The translations under genes were made by a program, and so were the position numbers. 64,000 nt of DNA from Streptomyces sp. JJ36 (lineage in GTDB: Bacteria > Actinomycetota > Actinomycetes > Streptomycetales > Streptomycetaceae): contig NZ_JACYHE010000002.1 in NCBI RefSeq assembly GCF_021696945.1, positions 124,001 through 188,000 on the forward strand, written 5' to 3'. This document shows positions 17,690 through 26,419 of the stretch, one piece after another. Position 1 is the first letter of the stretch; each line of letters begins with the position of its first letter. A model generated the notes under the pieces. The model saw only the letters and a program-made list of their open reading frames with translations, was not told the origin of the DNA and did no database searches.

Positions 17690-18583
17690 TCAGGCACAGC
17701 AGCCGCGCAGCCGGGAGACGGCCGTGTGCGCGGCGGCGCCCATCGCCGCGTCCAGGTCCGGGCGCCGGGTCGTCAGCGACTCCGTCTCCGTGCAGACGGC
17801 CACCGCGTACCGCCCGCCGTCCGGATAGGACGCCACCCCGATCTCGTTCCGCACGCCCGGCAGGGTGCCGCTCTTCGCGGCGACGGTGACCTGCTCGGGG
17901 AAGCCCGCCTCCAGCCGGCTCCTGCTGACCTGTTCCGTCATCAGCGACCGCAGCCGCGCGCACGCCCGGGGCGGCCCCGCCCGGTCCGTCCACACCAGTG
18001 CCAGCAGCCGCGTCATCTCGCGCGCCGTCGAGGCGTTGGTGCGGGCCGGGTCCAGGATGCGCAGGGCGCGGAACCGCTCAGCGGGCAGCGCGGGCAGTGA
18101 GGCGGCGAACTCCTCGGCGCTCGCCGCCCCCACGTCCTCGAGCATGGACTCCAGCAGCAGCCGCGGGCCGCCCAGCACCCGTGTCCGGATCAGCCCGAGT
18201 TCGCGGGCCAGGCTCTGCACGGTGTCCGCGCCGACCCGCCGGAAGAGCACGTCCGCCGCCGAGTTGTCGCTGACGGAGAGCGCGAACCGGGCCAGGTCGC
18301 GCAGGCTCATCTCCACGTCGTCGGCGCACCCCGCGGTGCCGGTGCCGCCGAGCCGCTCCGGCGCCCGTACGAGTGCGCGCTCGGCCGGATCGAGCTGCCC
18401 GCGGGCGGCCTGCCGGGCGAACTCCAGCACCAGCAGCACCTTGACCACCGAGGCCAGCACCACCGGGCGGTCCGCCTCGACCCCGGTGTCCCGGCCGCAG
18501 TCCACACACCGGGCGTGCAGCCGCACCCGCACGCCGAGTCCGGTGAACGGCCCCACCTGCGGTGGAGGCGCCACGGCGCTCAC
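17690..18583 (-). CDS. beta-lactamase-fold serine hydrolase
   Basis: 297 residues with the class A beta-lactamase signature set: S45-V-V-K48, S105-D106-N107 and a KSGT triad near 230. The Glu166 position is not obvious. There is no signal peptide, so it is probably cytoplasmic, which is odd for a true beta-lactamase. The GTG at 18583 overlaps the LysR stop (GTGA), so it is translated with the regulator. In Streptomyces such proteins can be esterase or D-Ala-peptidase relatives; hydrolysis of beta-lactams is possible but not shown. Confidence 0.8.
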   Translation of the reverse strand: MSAVAPPPQVGPFTGLGVRVRLHARCVDCGRDTGVEADRPVVLASVVKVLLVLEFARQAARGQLDPAERALVRAPERLGGTGTAGCADDVEMSLRDLARFALSVSDNSAADVLFRRVGADTVQSLARELGLIRTRVLGGPRLLLESMLEDVGAASAEEFAASLPALPAERFRALRILDPARTNASTAREMTRLLALVWTDRAGPPRACARLRSLMTEQVSRSRLEAGFPEQVTVAAKSGTLPGVRNEIGVASYPDGGRYAVAVCTETESLTTRRPDLDAAMGAAAHTAVSRLRGCCA

Positions 18584-19551
18584 CCGGCCCCGTAGACGAC
18601 GTTCCACGGCCGGGGCGCGGCGTCCGGCGGTGCGGCGTCCCCGGCCGGCGGGTCGCCGGCGCCGTCCGCCCGCAGCACCCGGGTCGCCGTACGGACCAGC
18701 AGCGGTACCGCCGGATGCGCGCCCCGCTCCGGCCAGGCGAAGACCAGGCGCCACTCCGGCGCCCGCGGCGCCGCCCGTCGCCACACCACCCGTGGCTCCT
18801 TCCGCGCGATGGCCGGATGACTGAACGCCACTCCGTAGCCGGCGATCACCAGCCCGAGCATCACCTCCGGGCTGTGGGCCGTGGGCAGTTCCGCCGGATG
18901 GAAGCCCGCCTCCCTGCAGGCCGCCAGCACGGCGTCGTAGAGCCCCGGCGAGACCTCTCGGGGAAACGTCACCAGCGACTCGCCCGCCAGCTCCGCCAGC
19001 GGGACGTCCGCCGCCCCGGCCAGCGGCGAGCCGCGCGGGACCACCACGCCCAGCGGAAAGTCGATCTCCGGGCCGCTCGCCAGGCCGCCGCCCGGGTCCA
19101 CCGGAGGCGGCACCAGCCCCGCGTCCAGCCGCCGGTCCCCGAGCAGCCGGGTCTGCTCCGTCCCGGCCAGCTCCCTGAGCTCCAGCCGGACGTCCGGGGC
19201 GGCCGCCGCGAACTCGGTGAGCACCGCCCCGAGGACGCTCCCCGGGATCTCCGGCGGTACCCCGACCCGCAGCGTCCCGTACGTCCCGGCGTCCGCCCGG
19301 GCCGTCAGCTCCCGCATGCGCGCCACCCGGCCCAGCACCGCCTGCGCCTCGGCGAGCAGCACCTCGCCGGCGGCCGTCAGCCGCACCTGACGGCGCGAGC
19401 GGTCGAAGAGCCGTACGCCCAGCTCGCGTTCGAGCCCCCGGATGCGCTGGCTCAGCGGCGGCTGGGCGATGCCGAGCCGCTCGGCGGCCCGGCCGAAGTG
19501 CAGTTCTTCACCGGTCACCACGAAGTAGCGCAGGTGTCGCAGCAGGTCCAC
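18580..19551 (-). CDS. LysR-family transcriptional regulator
   Basis: 323 residues. The N-terminal winged helix (1-60) reads HLRYFVVTGEELHFGRAAERLGIAQPPLSQRIRGLE in two parts typical of LysR. The effector-binding domain (about 90-290) includes TLRVGVPPEIPGSVLG. It is followed by, and coupled to, the beta-lactamase-fold gene, which is the likely co-regulated partner. The GTG has no ribosome site but a TATCGT element six bases upstream, fitting a leaderless transcript. Confidence 0.9.
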   Translation of the reverse strand: MDLLRHLRYFVVTGEELHFGRAAERLGIAQPPLSQRIRGLERELGVRLFDRSRRQVRLTAAGEVLLAEAQAVLGRVARMRELTARADAGTYGTLRVGVPPEIPGSVLGAVLTEFAAAAPDVRLELRELAGTEQTRLLGDRRLDAGLVPPPVDPGGGLASGPEIDFPLGVVVPRGSPLAGAADVPLAELAGESLVTFPREVSPGLYDAVLAACREAGFHPAELPTAHSPEVMLGLVIAGYGVAFSHPAIARKEPRVVWRRAAPRAPEWRLVFAWPERGAHPAVPLLVRTATRVLRADGAGDPPAGDAAPPDAAPRPWNVVYGAG

Positions 19552-19557
19552 GCTGCG

Positions 19558-19563
19558 ACGATA
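19558..19563 (-). promoter_or_regulatory. -10 element for leaderless LysR transcript
   Basis: TATCGT on the minus strand, then exactly 6 nt, then the GTG at 19551. No ribosome site lies between. Confidence 0.6.
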
Positions 19564-19684
19564 TCGACCGCGCTATGGATCGCGGAGGCCGTCGCTCTTG
19601 GACGCCGCGCCGCGGACCGTGCTCTGCTGCGTCGCCCGGGCCCCGGACGCACCGTGCGGCCCGGTCTTCAGGGAGGGCTTCGTG

Positions 19685-20719
19685 ATGCAGATGCGACGAC
19701 GGACAGCCGTACCCGGACGCGACGGCACGCGTCCCCGGCCCGTCTCCCGGCGCGGGGTGCTGGGAGCCACGCTGGCCGGCGGCCTCGCGGCCACCGGTGG
19801 GGCCACGGGCGCCGGAGCAGCCGGCGGCCGGCGGGAGGAGAGGCCGGCGGAGCAGCGCTCCGGGCGGCCCCGGCCCTCCGCGGGCGGCGCCGTACGGCTG
19901 CGCTGGCTGGGCAACAACGGCTGGGAGATCCGTATCGAACGGGACGGGCACACCCGGACGGTGCTGATCGACCCCTGGCTGACCCGGTTCCGCACCGGCA
20001 CCTACACCCCGGAGGGCGCCGACCCCGACACCCCGGTGACCGTGGACAAGCCGCTGATCGACCGCCACGGGCTGCGGGCCGACCAGATCCTCGTCACCCA
20101 CGGCCACTACGACCATCTGCCCGACGTGCCGCATCTCGCGGCCACCACCGGCGCCACGGTGCTGGGCACCGAGAGCCACGTCAACATGATGCGGGCCATG
20201 GGCGCGCCCGAGGAACAGCTCTCCGTGGTCTCCGGCGGGGAACTGCTCCAGTGCGACGGATACACCGTCCAGGTGCTGCCCTCGCTGCACTCCATGGTGG
20301 GCGAGCACCCCCGGGTGCCGTTCCCCGGCACCCGGCCCGCCGAGGTGCCGCCCCGACCCCGGGTGATCTCCGACCTGGTGGAGGGCGGGACCCTCGCCTA
20401 CCGCGTCACGGTGAACGGCTTCAGCATCGTGAACTTCGGCGGCTCCAACTTCAGCGAGGCCGGCCTCGCCGGGGTCCGGGCCGACCTGGTGCTGATGCAG
20501 CCCGGAGGAAGCGCGATCCACGCGCTCGTCCCCCGGATGCTGCGGGCACTGGACCACCCCGCCTACGTGGTGCCGACGCACTGGGACGACATCGACCACC
20601 CGCTGGACGAGCCGGCCCGGGACTGGGGCGGCCTGGACTCCCTGCGGCGCGCGGTACGCGAGGCCTCCCCGGGCAGCCGCTTCCTGGTCCTGGACCATCT
20701 GGAGACGCTGACGCTGTGA
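19685..20719 (+). CDS. Tat-exported metallo-beta-lactamase-fold hydrolase
   Basis: 344 residues from an ATG with GGGAGG upstream. A twin-arginine signal (SRRGVLGATLAGGLAATGG, about 19-40) is followed by a metallo-beta-lactamase fold of the L-ascorbate-lactonase/UlaG-like kind. It contains RWLGNNGWEIR, a DPWLTR Asp, the zinc motif THGHYDHLPD, a later SLHSMVGEH, and PTHWDDIDHPL near the end. It probably acts outside the membrane on an unknown substrate. It stands alone between the divergent LysR gene and cutA. Confidence 0.85.
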   Translation: MQMRRRTAVPGRDGTRPRPVSRRGVLGATLAGGLAATGGATGAGAAGGRREERPAEQRSGRPRPSAGGAVRLRWLGNNGWEIRIERDGHTRTVLIDPWLTRFRTGTYTPEGADPDTPVTVDKPLIDRHGLRADQILVTHGHYDHLPDVPHLAATTGATVLGTESHVNMMRAMGAPEEQLSVVSGGELLQCDGYTVQVLPSLHSMVGEHPRVPFPGTRPAEVPPRPRVISDLVEGGTLAYRVTVNGFSIVNFGGSNFSEAGLAGVRADLVLMQPGGSAIHALVPRMLRALDHPAYVVPTHWDDIDHPLDEPARDWGGLDSLRRAVREASPGSRFLVLDHLETLTL

Positions 20720-20757
20720 CGTCCCGCCGCACGGCGCCGCGGCCGCGGTGGGGTGGT

Positions 20758-20763
20758 TACGGT
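20758..20763 (+). promoter_or_regulatory. -10 element for leaderless cutA transcript
   Basis: TACGGT, six bases, then the ATG at 20770; no ribosome site. Confidence 0.6.
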
Positions 20764-20769
20764 GGGGGC

Positions 20770-21132
20770 ATGGCCGAGATCCTTCCGGAGACCCCGTCCG
20801 TCCTCACCGTCCTCACCACCACCGGCAGCGCGGAGGAGGCGGAAGCCCTGGCCCGCGGCGCCGTGGAGCGGCGGGTCGCCGCCTGCGCGCAGATCGGCGG
20901 GCCGGTGACCTCCGTCTACCGCTGGGAGGACGCGGTGCAGACCGACCCCGAGTGGCAGGTGCTGTTCAAGACCGCGGCGACCCGGTACGCGGACCTGGAG
21001 GCGTATCTGCGCGAGGCGCACAGCTACGACGTGCCGGAGATCATCGCCACCCCGGTGGTGCGGGGTGGCGCCGACTACCTCGGCTGGGTGGCCGAGGAGT
21101 GCGCCGGCCCGTCCGCGACCACAGGGGCCTGA
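20770..21132 (+). CDS. cutA: CutA divalent-cation tolerance protein
   Basis: 120 residues, the usual CutA length, with TTTGSAEEAEALARGAVERRVAACAQI, the central SVYRWEDAVQTDPEWQVLFKT and the VPEIIATPV strand. CutA forms a PII-like trimer; its role is debated (copper tolerance, signalling). The final 58 bp overlap the end of the nitrate-reductase gene on the other strand. The start appears leaderless. Confidence 0.95.
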   Translation: MAEILPETPSVLTVLTTTGSAEEAEALARGAVERRVAACAQIGGPVTSVYRWEDAVQTDPEWQVLFKTAATRYADLEAYLREAHSYDVPEIIATPVVRGGADYLGWVAEECAGPSATTGA

Positions 21133-23492
21133 ACGCGCTCCAGCCGCACCGCGCAGACCTTGAACTCCGGCATCCGGGAGACCGGGTCCAGCGCCGGGTT
21201 GGTCAGCGTGTTGCCCCGGCCCTCGCCGGGCCAGTGGAACGGCATGAAGACGGTGTCCGGGCGGATCTCGCGGGAGATCCGCGCGGGCGCCACCGCGCGC
21301 CCCCGGCGGGAGACCACCGCCACCGGCTCCCCCTCCGCCGCGCCGATCCGTTCTGCGAGCCGCGGGTGGAGCTGGACGAACGGCCCCGGCGCGGCGGCGT
21401 TCAGCTCCGCCACCCGGCGCGTCTGGGCCCCCGACTGGTACTGCGACAGCACCCGCCCGGTCGTCAGGTACACCGGGTACTCCGCGTCCGGCTCCTCCGC
21501 CGCGGGCCGGTGCGTCACCGGCGCGAACCGGGCCCGCCCGTCGGGCGTCGCGAAACGGTCCAGGAACAGCCGCGGCGTGCCCTCCTCGTCCCCCGGTGCA
21601 TGCGGGGAGTGCGGTGCCGCCGACGGGTGCGGTGGCCGCGGTGGCCGCGGTGCGTGGTGTGGCACCTGCGGCCCGGGGGACGCGTCCGGGGCCTGCCGTG
21701 CGCCGTCCGCGTCCGGCGCACCGACCATGTGCGGTGCCCCGGACCCGTACGGCCCGCTGACCGTGCCCGGCCCGCCTGGCCCGTCCGGTCCGTCCGGTCC
21801 GTCAGGTCCGTCCGGTGTCTCCGGGCAGGGCCAGAACACCCCGTCGCCCGCGGCCAGCCTGCGGTAGGTGATCCCCGAGTAGTCCGCCGGCCCGCCCGCC
21901 GACGCCCGGCGCAGCTCCTCGAACACCTCCTCCGGGTCCGCCGGGAACCCCTTCTCCCGGCCCAGCCGTGCGGCGAGCCCGCCCAGCACCTCCAGGTCGC
22001 TGCGGACCCCCGGCGGCGGGTCCAGCGCCTTCCGGCGCAGCAGCACCCGTCCCTCCAGGTTGGTGGTGGTGCCGGTCTCCTCCGCCCACTGGGTCACCGG
22101 CAGCACCACGTCGGCCAGTTGTGCCGTGTCGGAGAGCACGACGTCCGCGACGGCGAGGAAGTCCAGGGAACGGAACCGCTCCTCCACATGCGCGGCCCGC
22201 GGTGCCGAGACCACCGGGTTCGAGCCCGTCAGCAGCAGCGCTCGCACGTCCCGGCCGAGCGCGTCCAGCAACTCGTACGCGCTGCGCCCCGGGCCCGGCA
22301 GCGAGTCCGGGTCCACCCCCCACACCTCGGCGACATGGGCGCGGGCGGCCGGGTCCGTCAGTTTCCGGTAGCCCGGGAGCTGGTCGGCCTTCTGCCCGTG
22401 CTCGCGGCCGCCCTGCCCGTTCCCCTGCCCGGTGAGGCAGCCGTATCCCGACAGCGGGCGGCCGGCCCGGCCGGTGGCCAGGCAGAGGTTGATCCAGGCG
22501 CCGACGGTGTCCGTGCCCTTGGACTGCTGCTCGGGACCGCGGGCGGTGAGCACCATGGAGTCGCGGGCGTCGCAGAAGAGCGCCACCGCCTCCCGCAGTT
22601 GCGGGAGCGGCACCCCGGTGATCCGCTCCACCAGCTCCGGCCAGTGCGCCATCGCCGCGCTGCGCGTTTCCGCCCAGCCCGTGGTGCGGGCGTCGACGAA
22701 CTCCTGGTCCACCCGCCCCTCGGCCACCACCAGGTGCAGCATCCCCAGCGCCAGCGCGAGGTCGGTGCCGGGACGCGGGGCGAGATGCAGGTCCGCCTGC
22801 TCCGCCGTACGGGTGCGCCGCGGGTCGACGACGATCAGCGTGCCGCCGTTCTCCCGCAGTTCGGTGAAGTAGCGCAGCGCGGGCGGCATGGTCTCGGCCG
22901 GGTTGGAGCCGACGAGGATGACGCACCCGGTGCGCGGGATGTCGGACAGCGGGAAGGGCAGGCCGCGGTCCAGGCCGAAGGACCTGATTCCCGCGGCGGC
23001 GGCCGACGACATGCAGAACCGGCCGTTGTAGTCGATCTGCGAGGTGCCCAGCACGATCCGGGCGAACTTGCCCAGCGCGTACGCCTTCTCGTTGGTCAGC
23101 CCGCCGCCTCCGAAGACGCCGACGGCGTCGGGGCCGTACGCCTCCCGGGTCCGCGCAAGTCCCGCCGCGACCCGGTCCAGCGCCTCCTCCCAGCCGGCCG
23201 GCTCCAGCTCGCCGCCGGGGCGGCGCCGCACCAGCGGCTCCGTCAGCCGGGCGGCGGAGGAGAGCACGGCGGGCGCGGTGCGGCCCTTGCCGCACAGCGC
23301 ACCCCGGTTCACGGGGAACCCGGGGCGCTCCGCCACCTCCACGGCCGGCGCGCCGTCCCCGTCCGCGCCGTCCCCGGTGCCCGTGCGGGGGCGCAGCGTC
23401 ATGCCGCACTGGAGGGCGCAGTACGGACAGTGCGTGTCGGTCGCCGCCGCGGGTGCGGTGGCGGCTGAGGAGGGCTGGAGCATGCGGCCCAT
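21075..23492 (-). CDS. nasA: assimilatory nitrate reductase catalytic subunit (molybdopterin oxidoreductase)
   Basis: 805 residues. The N-terminal cluster motif CPYCALQC binds [4Fe-4S]. The bis-MGD domains follow, with VGSNPAETMPPALRY, CLTGQGNGQGGREHGQKADQLPGYR and a C-terminal molybdopterin dinucleotide domain (QYQSGAQTRRVAEL; PFHWPGEGRGNTLTNPALDP). There is no signal peptide, so it is the cytoplasmic assimilatory form. Residues ~545-600 are a low-complexity linker containing PDG repeats. It reduces nitrate to nitrite, feeding NirBD at 8-11 kb. The stop lies inside the opposing cutA gene. Confidence 0.92.
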   Translation of the reverse strand: MGRMLQPSSAATAPAAATDTHCPYCALQCGMTLRPRTGTGDGADGDGAPAVEVAERPGFPVNRGALCGKGRTAPAVLSSAARLTEPLVRRRPGGELEPAGWEEALDRVAAGLARTREAYGPDAVGVFGGGGLTNEKAYALGKFARIVLGTSQIDYNGRFCMSSAAAAGIRSFGLDRGLPFPLSDIPRTGCVILVGSNPAETMPPALRYFTELRENGGTLIVVDPRRTRTAEQADLHLAPRPGTDLALALGMLHLVVAEGRVDQEFVDARTTGWAETRSAAMAHWPELVERITGVPLPQLREAVALFCDARDSMVLTARGPEQQSKGTDTVGAWINLCLATGRAGRPLSGYGCLTGQGNGQGGREHGQKADQLPGYRKLTDPAARAHVAEVWGVDPDSLPGPGRSAYELLDALGRDVRALLLTGSNPVVSAPRAAHVEERFRSLDFLAVADVVLSDTAQLADVVLPVTQWAEETGTTTNLEGRVLLRRKALDPPPGVRSDLEVLGGLAARLGREKGFPADPEEVFEELRRASAGGPADYSGITYRRLAAGDGVFWPCPETPDGPDGPDGPDGPGGPGTVSGPYGSGAPHMVGAPDADGARQAPDASPGPQVPHHAPRPPRPPHPSAAPHSPHAPGDEEGTPRLFLDRFATPDGRARFAPVTHRPAAEEPDAEYPVYLTTGRVLSQYQSGAQTRRVAELNAAAPGPFVQLHPRLAERIGAAEGEPVAVVSRRGRAVAPARISREIRPDTVFMPFHWPGEGRGNTLTNPALDPVSRMPEFKVCAVRLERVQAPVVADGPAHSSATQPR

Positions 23493-23506
23493 GCTCGGCC
23501 CGCCGT

Positions 23507-23533
23507 GTTACACCGCCCGACCGGCCGCGTTAC
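23507..23533 (-). promoter_or_regulatory. weak GlnR-like repeat upstream of nasA
   Basis: Two GTAAC half-sites lie exactly 22 bp apart (23529-23533 and 23507-23511 on the minus strand), the spacing of two GlnR a-sites, but the b-sites between them do not match. Low-confidence operator for the nitrate reductase gene. Confidence 0.25.
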
Positions 23534-23690
23534 GGCCACGGCAACCCGCCCTCAGCGGGTGCGGAGGAGGAGCGTGAGCGGCACCCCGGCCGCGACGCCG
23601 TTCACTGCCCACCGCCCCTCGTGAGCTGGGGGCAACCTTCGGATACGCGCAGGCAACACGGGTGCAATGGCCGCGCGCCAGACTCACCGC

Positions 23691-24656
23691 ATGACGGCGT
23701 CCCGCACCCCGGATCACGTCCTCGGCCCCTCGTCCGCCCCGCCCGACCTGGAGAGTACGGCGCAGCTCATGTCCCGACTGACCGCTCAGTTGCACACCCA
23801 GCTCGGCACCCTCCGCCCGGCCCCGGCAGCCGCTGCGGATTCCCCGCTCGCGCCCACCCTGGTGGCCGTCGCGCACGGGTCGCGTGATCCGCGTGCAGGG
23901 CGGACGGTGCGGGCGCTGCTGGAGCGGGTACGGGCGCTGCGCCCCGGCCTGCGGGTCGAGGCGGCGCACATCGAGCTGAACGAGCCGCTGCTCGCGGACA
24001 CCCTGGCCGCCCTGCCGGACGGAAGCCGCGCGGTGCTGGTGCCGCTCCTCTTCGGGCGCGGCTACCACGTCAAGCACGACCTCCCGGCCGCGCCGGCCGC
24101 CGCGCCGCACCTGGACGCGGTGCAGGTCGCGGCGCCGCTGGGCCCGCACCCGCTGCTCGCCCGCGCCTTGCACGACCGGCTGCGGGAGGCGGGCTGGCCG
24201 GAACGGCGCCCGGCGCCCGGCACGGCCGGGGGAGGGCGCTGTGCCGGAGAGCCCGGTGCCGGCGGGGAGCACCCGGCCGGGTCCTCCCGGGACGCCGTCG
24301 TGCTGGCGGCCGCGGGCTCCCGGGACCCGGAGTCGGCCGCCGGCACGGAGGCCGGCGCCGCACTGCTCAGCGACCGGCTCGGCGGGGTGCCGGTAGTCCC
24401 CGCGTACGCGTCGGCCGCGCAGCCGACCGTGCCCGAGGCGGTGGCGCGATTGCGGCGCGACGGGTACCGGCGGATCGGGCTGGCCTCGTACTTCACCGCC
24501 CCCGGGTACTTCGCCACGCAGTGCGCCGAGGCCGCACCCGGTGTGGTGGCCGCACCGCTGGGCGCGCATCCGGCGCTGGCCCGGCTGGTGCTGCACCGCT
24601 ACGACCTCGCCGTGGCCGCCGGCCCGCACGGCCCGTACCGGCTCGCCGCGGCCTGA
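23691..24656 (+). CDS. sirohydrochlorin chelatase-like (CbiX) protein
   Basis: 321 residues from the ATG at 23691, which has CAGACT six bases upstream (leaderless-type); an ATG at 23667 is in frame. It is a two-module CbiX/SirB fold. The first half has VAVAHGSRDPRAGRTV and PLLFGRGYHVKHDL, with the catalytic His pair. The second half has LAAAGSRDPESAAGTEAGA and a less conserved SYFTAPGYFA. It likely inserts Fe2+ into sirohydrochlorin to make siroheme for NirB. The position beside nasA supports that role. Confidence 0.85.
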   Translation: MTASRTPDHVLGPSSAPPDLESTAQLMSRLTAQLHTQLGTLRPAPAAAADSPLAPTLVAVAHGSRDPRAGRTVRALLERVRALRPGLRVEAAHIELNEPLLADTLAALPDGSRAVLVPLLFGRGYHVKHDLPAAPAAAPHLDAVQVAAPLGPHPLLARALHDRLREAGWPERRPAPGTAGGGRCAGEPGAGGEHPAGSSRDAVVLAAAGSRDPESAAGTEAGAALLSDRLGGVPVVPAYASAAQPTVPEAVARLRRDGYRRIGLASYFTAPGYFATQCAEAAPGVVAAPLGAHPALARLVLHRYDLAVAAGPHGPYRLAAA

Positions 24657-24741
24657 CGGCGCCGCAGCCTGACCGCGTCGCCGCGCCTCGGCGGCGCGGT
24701 GTCCCGGACCTCCGCCGTCGCGGGGTGTGGACGGAGCGCCG

Positions 24742-24747
24742 TACCGT
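24742..24747 (+). promoter_or_regulatory. -10 element for leaderless dGTPase transcript
   Basis: TACCGT, six bases, then the ATG at 24754; no ribosome site. Confidence 0.6.
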
Positions 24748-24753
24748 CGGCGT

Positions 24754-26298
24754 ATGCGCAGCGAACACGACCGGCACTACGCCCCCGCGGACCTCGAGCG
24801 GTGGGCGCCCGAGCCCGACAAGCGGCCCGGGCGCACCGCATTCCAGCGGGACCGCGCCCGGGTGCTGCACTCGGCCGCGCTCCGGCGCCTCGCGGGCAAG
24901 ACGCAGGTCGTACCCGCAGCCCCGGCCCCGTACGACGCCGCGGGCACCGTCTGGGACGCCAGCCCCCGGACCCGGCTCACCCATTCGCTGGAGTGCGCCC
25001 AGGTCGGGCGGGAGCTGGGGGCGGCGCTGGGCTGCGATCCCGACCTGGTGGAGACGGCCTGCCTCGCGCACGACCTCGGCCACCCGCCGTTCGGCCACAA
25101 CGGGGAGGGTGTGCTCAGTGAGCTCGCCGCGTCCTGCGGCGGCTTCGAGGGGAACGCCCAGTCGCTGCGGCTGCTCACCCGGCTGGAGCCCAAGCGGTTC
25201 GTGGCGGGCCCCGACGGTCCTGGTGCCGGCCGCGGTGGTCCCGGCGCCCCCGGCGCCTACGGGGACCTGCGCAGCGTGGGGCTGAACCTCACCCGCGCCG
25301 CGCTGGACGCGGCCACCAAGTACCCGTGGCCGCGGGGCGGCCGTCCGCGCGACCCCGGGTCGCCGAAGTTCGGCGTGTACGAGGACGACCTCCCGGTCTT
25401 CGGCTGGATACGGGAGGGCGCCCCGGAGCACCGCCGGTGCTTCGAGGCCCAGGTGATGGACTGGGCCGACGACGTGGCCTACTCGGTGCACGACGTGGAG
25501 GACGGGCTGCACGCCGGGCACCTGGACCCGAACCTGCTGCTCGCCGAGCCGGAGCGACGGGACGTCTTCGCCCTGGCCGCAGCCCGCTACGCCCCCGGCG
25601 CGCCGCTGGAGGAGCTGGCCGCCGCGCTGGACCGGCTGCTGGACCAGGAGTGGTGGCCGCACGGCTACGACGGCACCGCACCGGCGCAGGCCCGGCTCAA
25701 GGACGCCACCAGTCAGCTCATCGGCCGGTTCTGCCTGGCCGCGGAGGGCGCCACCCGGGCGGCGTACGGCAGCGGGCGGCTGACCCGCTACGCCGCGGAA
25801 CTGGTGGTGCCGCACGGCATCCGGCTGGAGTGCGCCGTGCTGAAGGCGGTCGCGGACCGCTATGTCATGCAGCGCCCCGACCAGGCGCGACTCCGTGCCG
25901 AGCAGCGGGAACTGCTCCGGGAGCTCGCCGACGCGCTGGCGGCGCGGGCGCCGGACGGGCTGGACCCGCAGTACCGGGCACTGTATGCGGCCGCCGGTGG
26001 TGACGCGGAGCGGCTGCGGGTCCTCATCGACCAGATCGCGTCGCTCACCGACGCGTCGGCCCGTGCGCTGCACGCCCGGCTCACCCGCCCGGCCGGGGGC
26101 GGGACCGCCACCCCCTCCACCGCCCCGGCCCCCGCTCGCGAGCCCGCACCGGGCACGGCCCGGGAACCGGCTCCGGGCACCCGAACGGACGACCCGGCGG
26201 ATGCCTCGACCGACGCCCCGCCGGGCACCCCGCCGGAGGCCCCGCGCGGGCGCGGCGCGCCCGCGCGCGGCGGCGGGAGCGCGGGTCTACGGGCGTAG
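24754..26298 (+). CDS. deoxyguanosinetriphosphate triphosphohydrolase-like HD protein
   Basis: 514 residues. The HD-domain metal site is visible: [10 protein letters not shown] (His), [17 protein letters not shown] (HD), and [18 protein letters not shown]. The N-terminal [21 protein letters not shown] and later [12 protein letters not shown] are typical of dGTPase family members. The last ~90 residues are a Pro/Ala/Thr-rich tail rarely present in the family. It would remove triphosphate from dGTP. The ATG at 24754 is favoured by the leaderless promoter; a GTG at 24727 is in frame. Confidence 0.9.
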   Translation: MRSEHDRHYAPADLERWAPEPDKRPGRTAFQRDRARVLHSAALRRLAGKTQVVPAAPAPYDAAGTVWDASPRTRLTHSLECAQVGRELGAALGCDPDLVETACLAHDLGHPPFGHNGEGVLSELAASCGGFEGNAQSLRLLTRLEPKRFVAGPDGPGAGRGGPGAPGAYGDLRSVGLNLTRAALDAATKYPWPRGGRPRDPGSPKFGVYEDDLPVFGWIREGAPEHRRCFEAQVMDWADDVAYSVHDVEDGLHAGHLDPNLLLAEPERRDVFALAAARYAPGAPLEELAAALDRLLDQEWWPHGYDGTAPAQARLKDATSQLIGRFCLAAEGATRAAYGSGRLTRYAAELVVPHGIRLECAVLKAVADRYVMQRPDQARLRAEQRELLRELADALAARAPDGLDPQYRALYAAAGGDAERLRVLIDQIASLTDASARALHARLTRPAGGGTATPSTAPAPAREPAPGTAREPAPGTRTDDPADASTDAPPGTPPEAPRGRGAPARGGGSAGLRA

Positions 26299-26419
26299 TC
26301 CCACCGGCGGCGCCGCGGCCCGCTCCGTCGCCCCTTCCCGTCGACCGGCCGATGCGGGAGGCTCCCAGGGAACGGCAAGGTGAAGACCGGGGGGAATGCT
26401 CTCAGCGAGGAGGAGACAC

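Noticed and set aside
21776..21830. Repeated PDG codons in the nitrate reductase as a functional repeat
   Set aside because: It lies in a low-complexity linker between domains and looks like slippage in GC-rich DNA.
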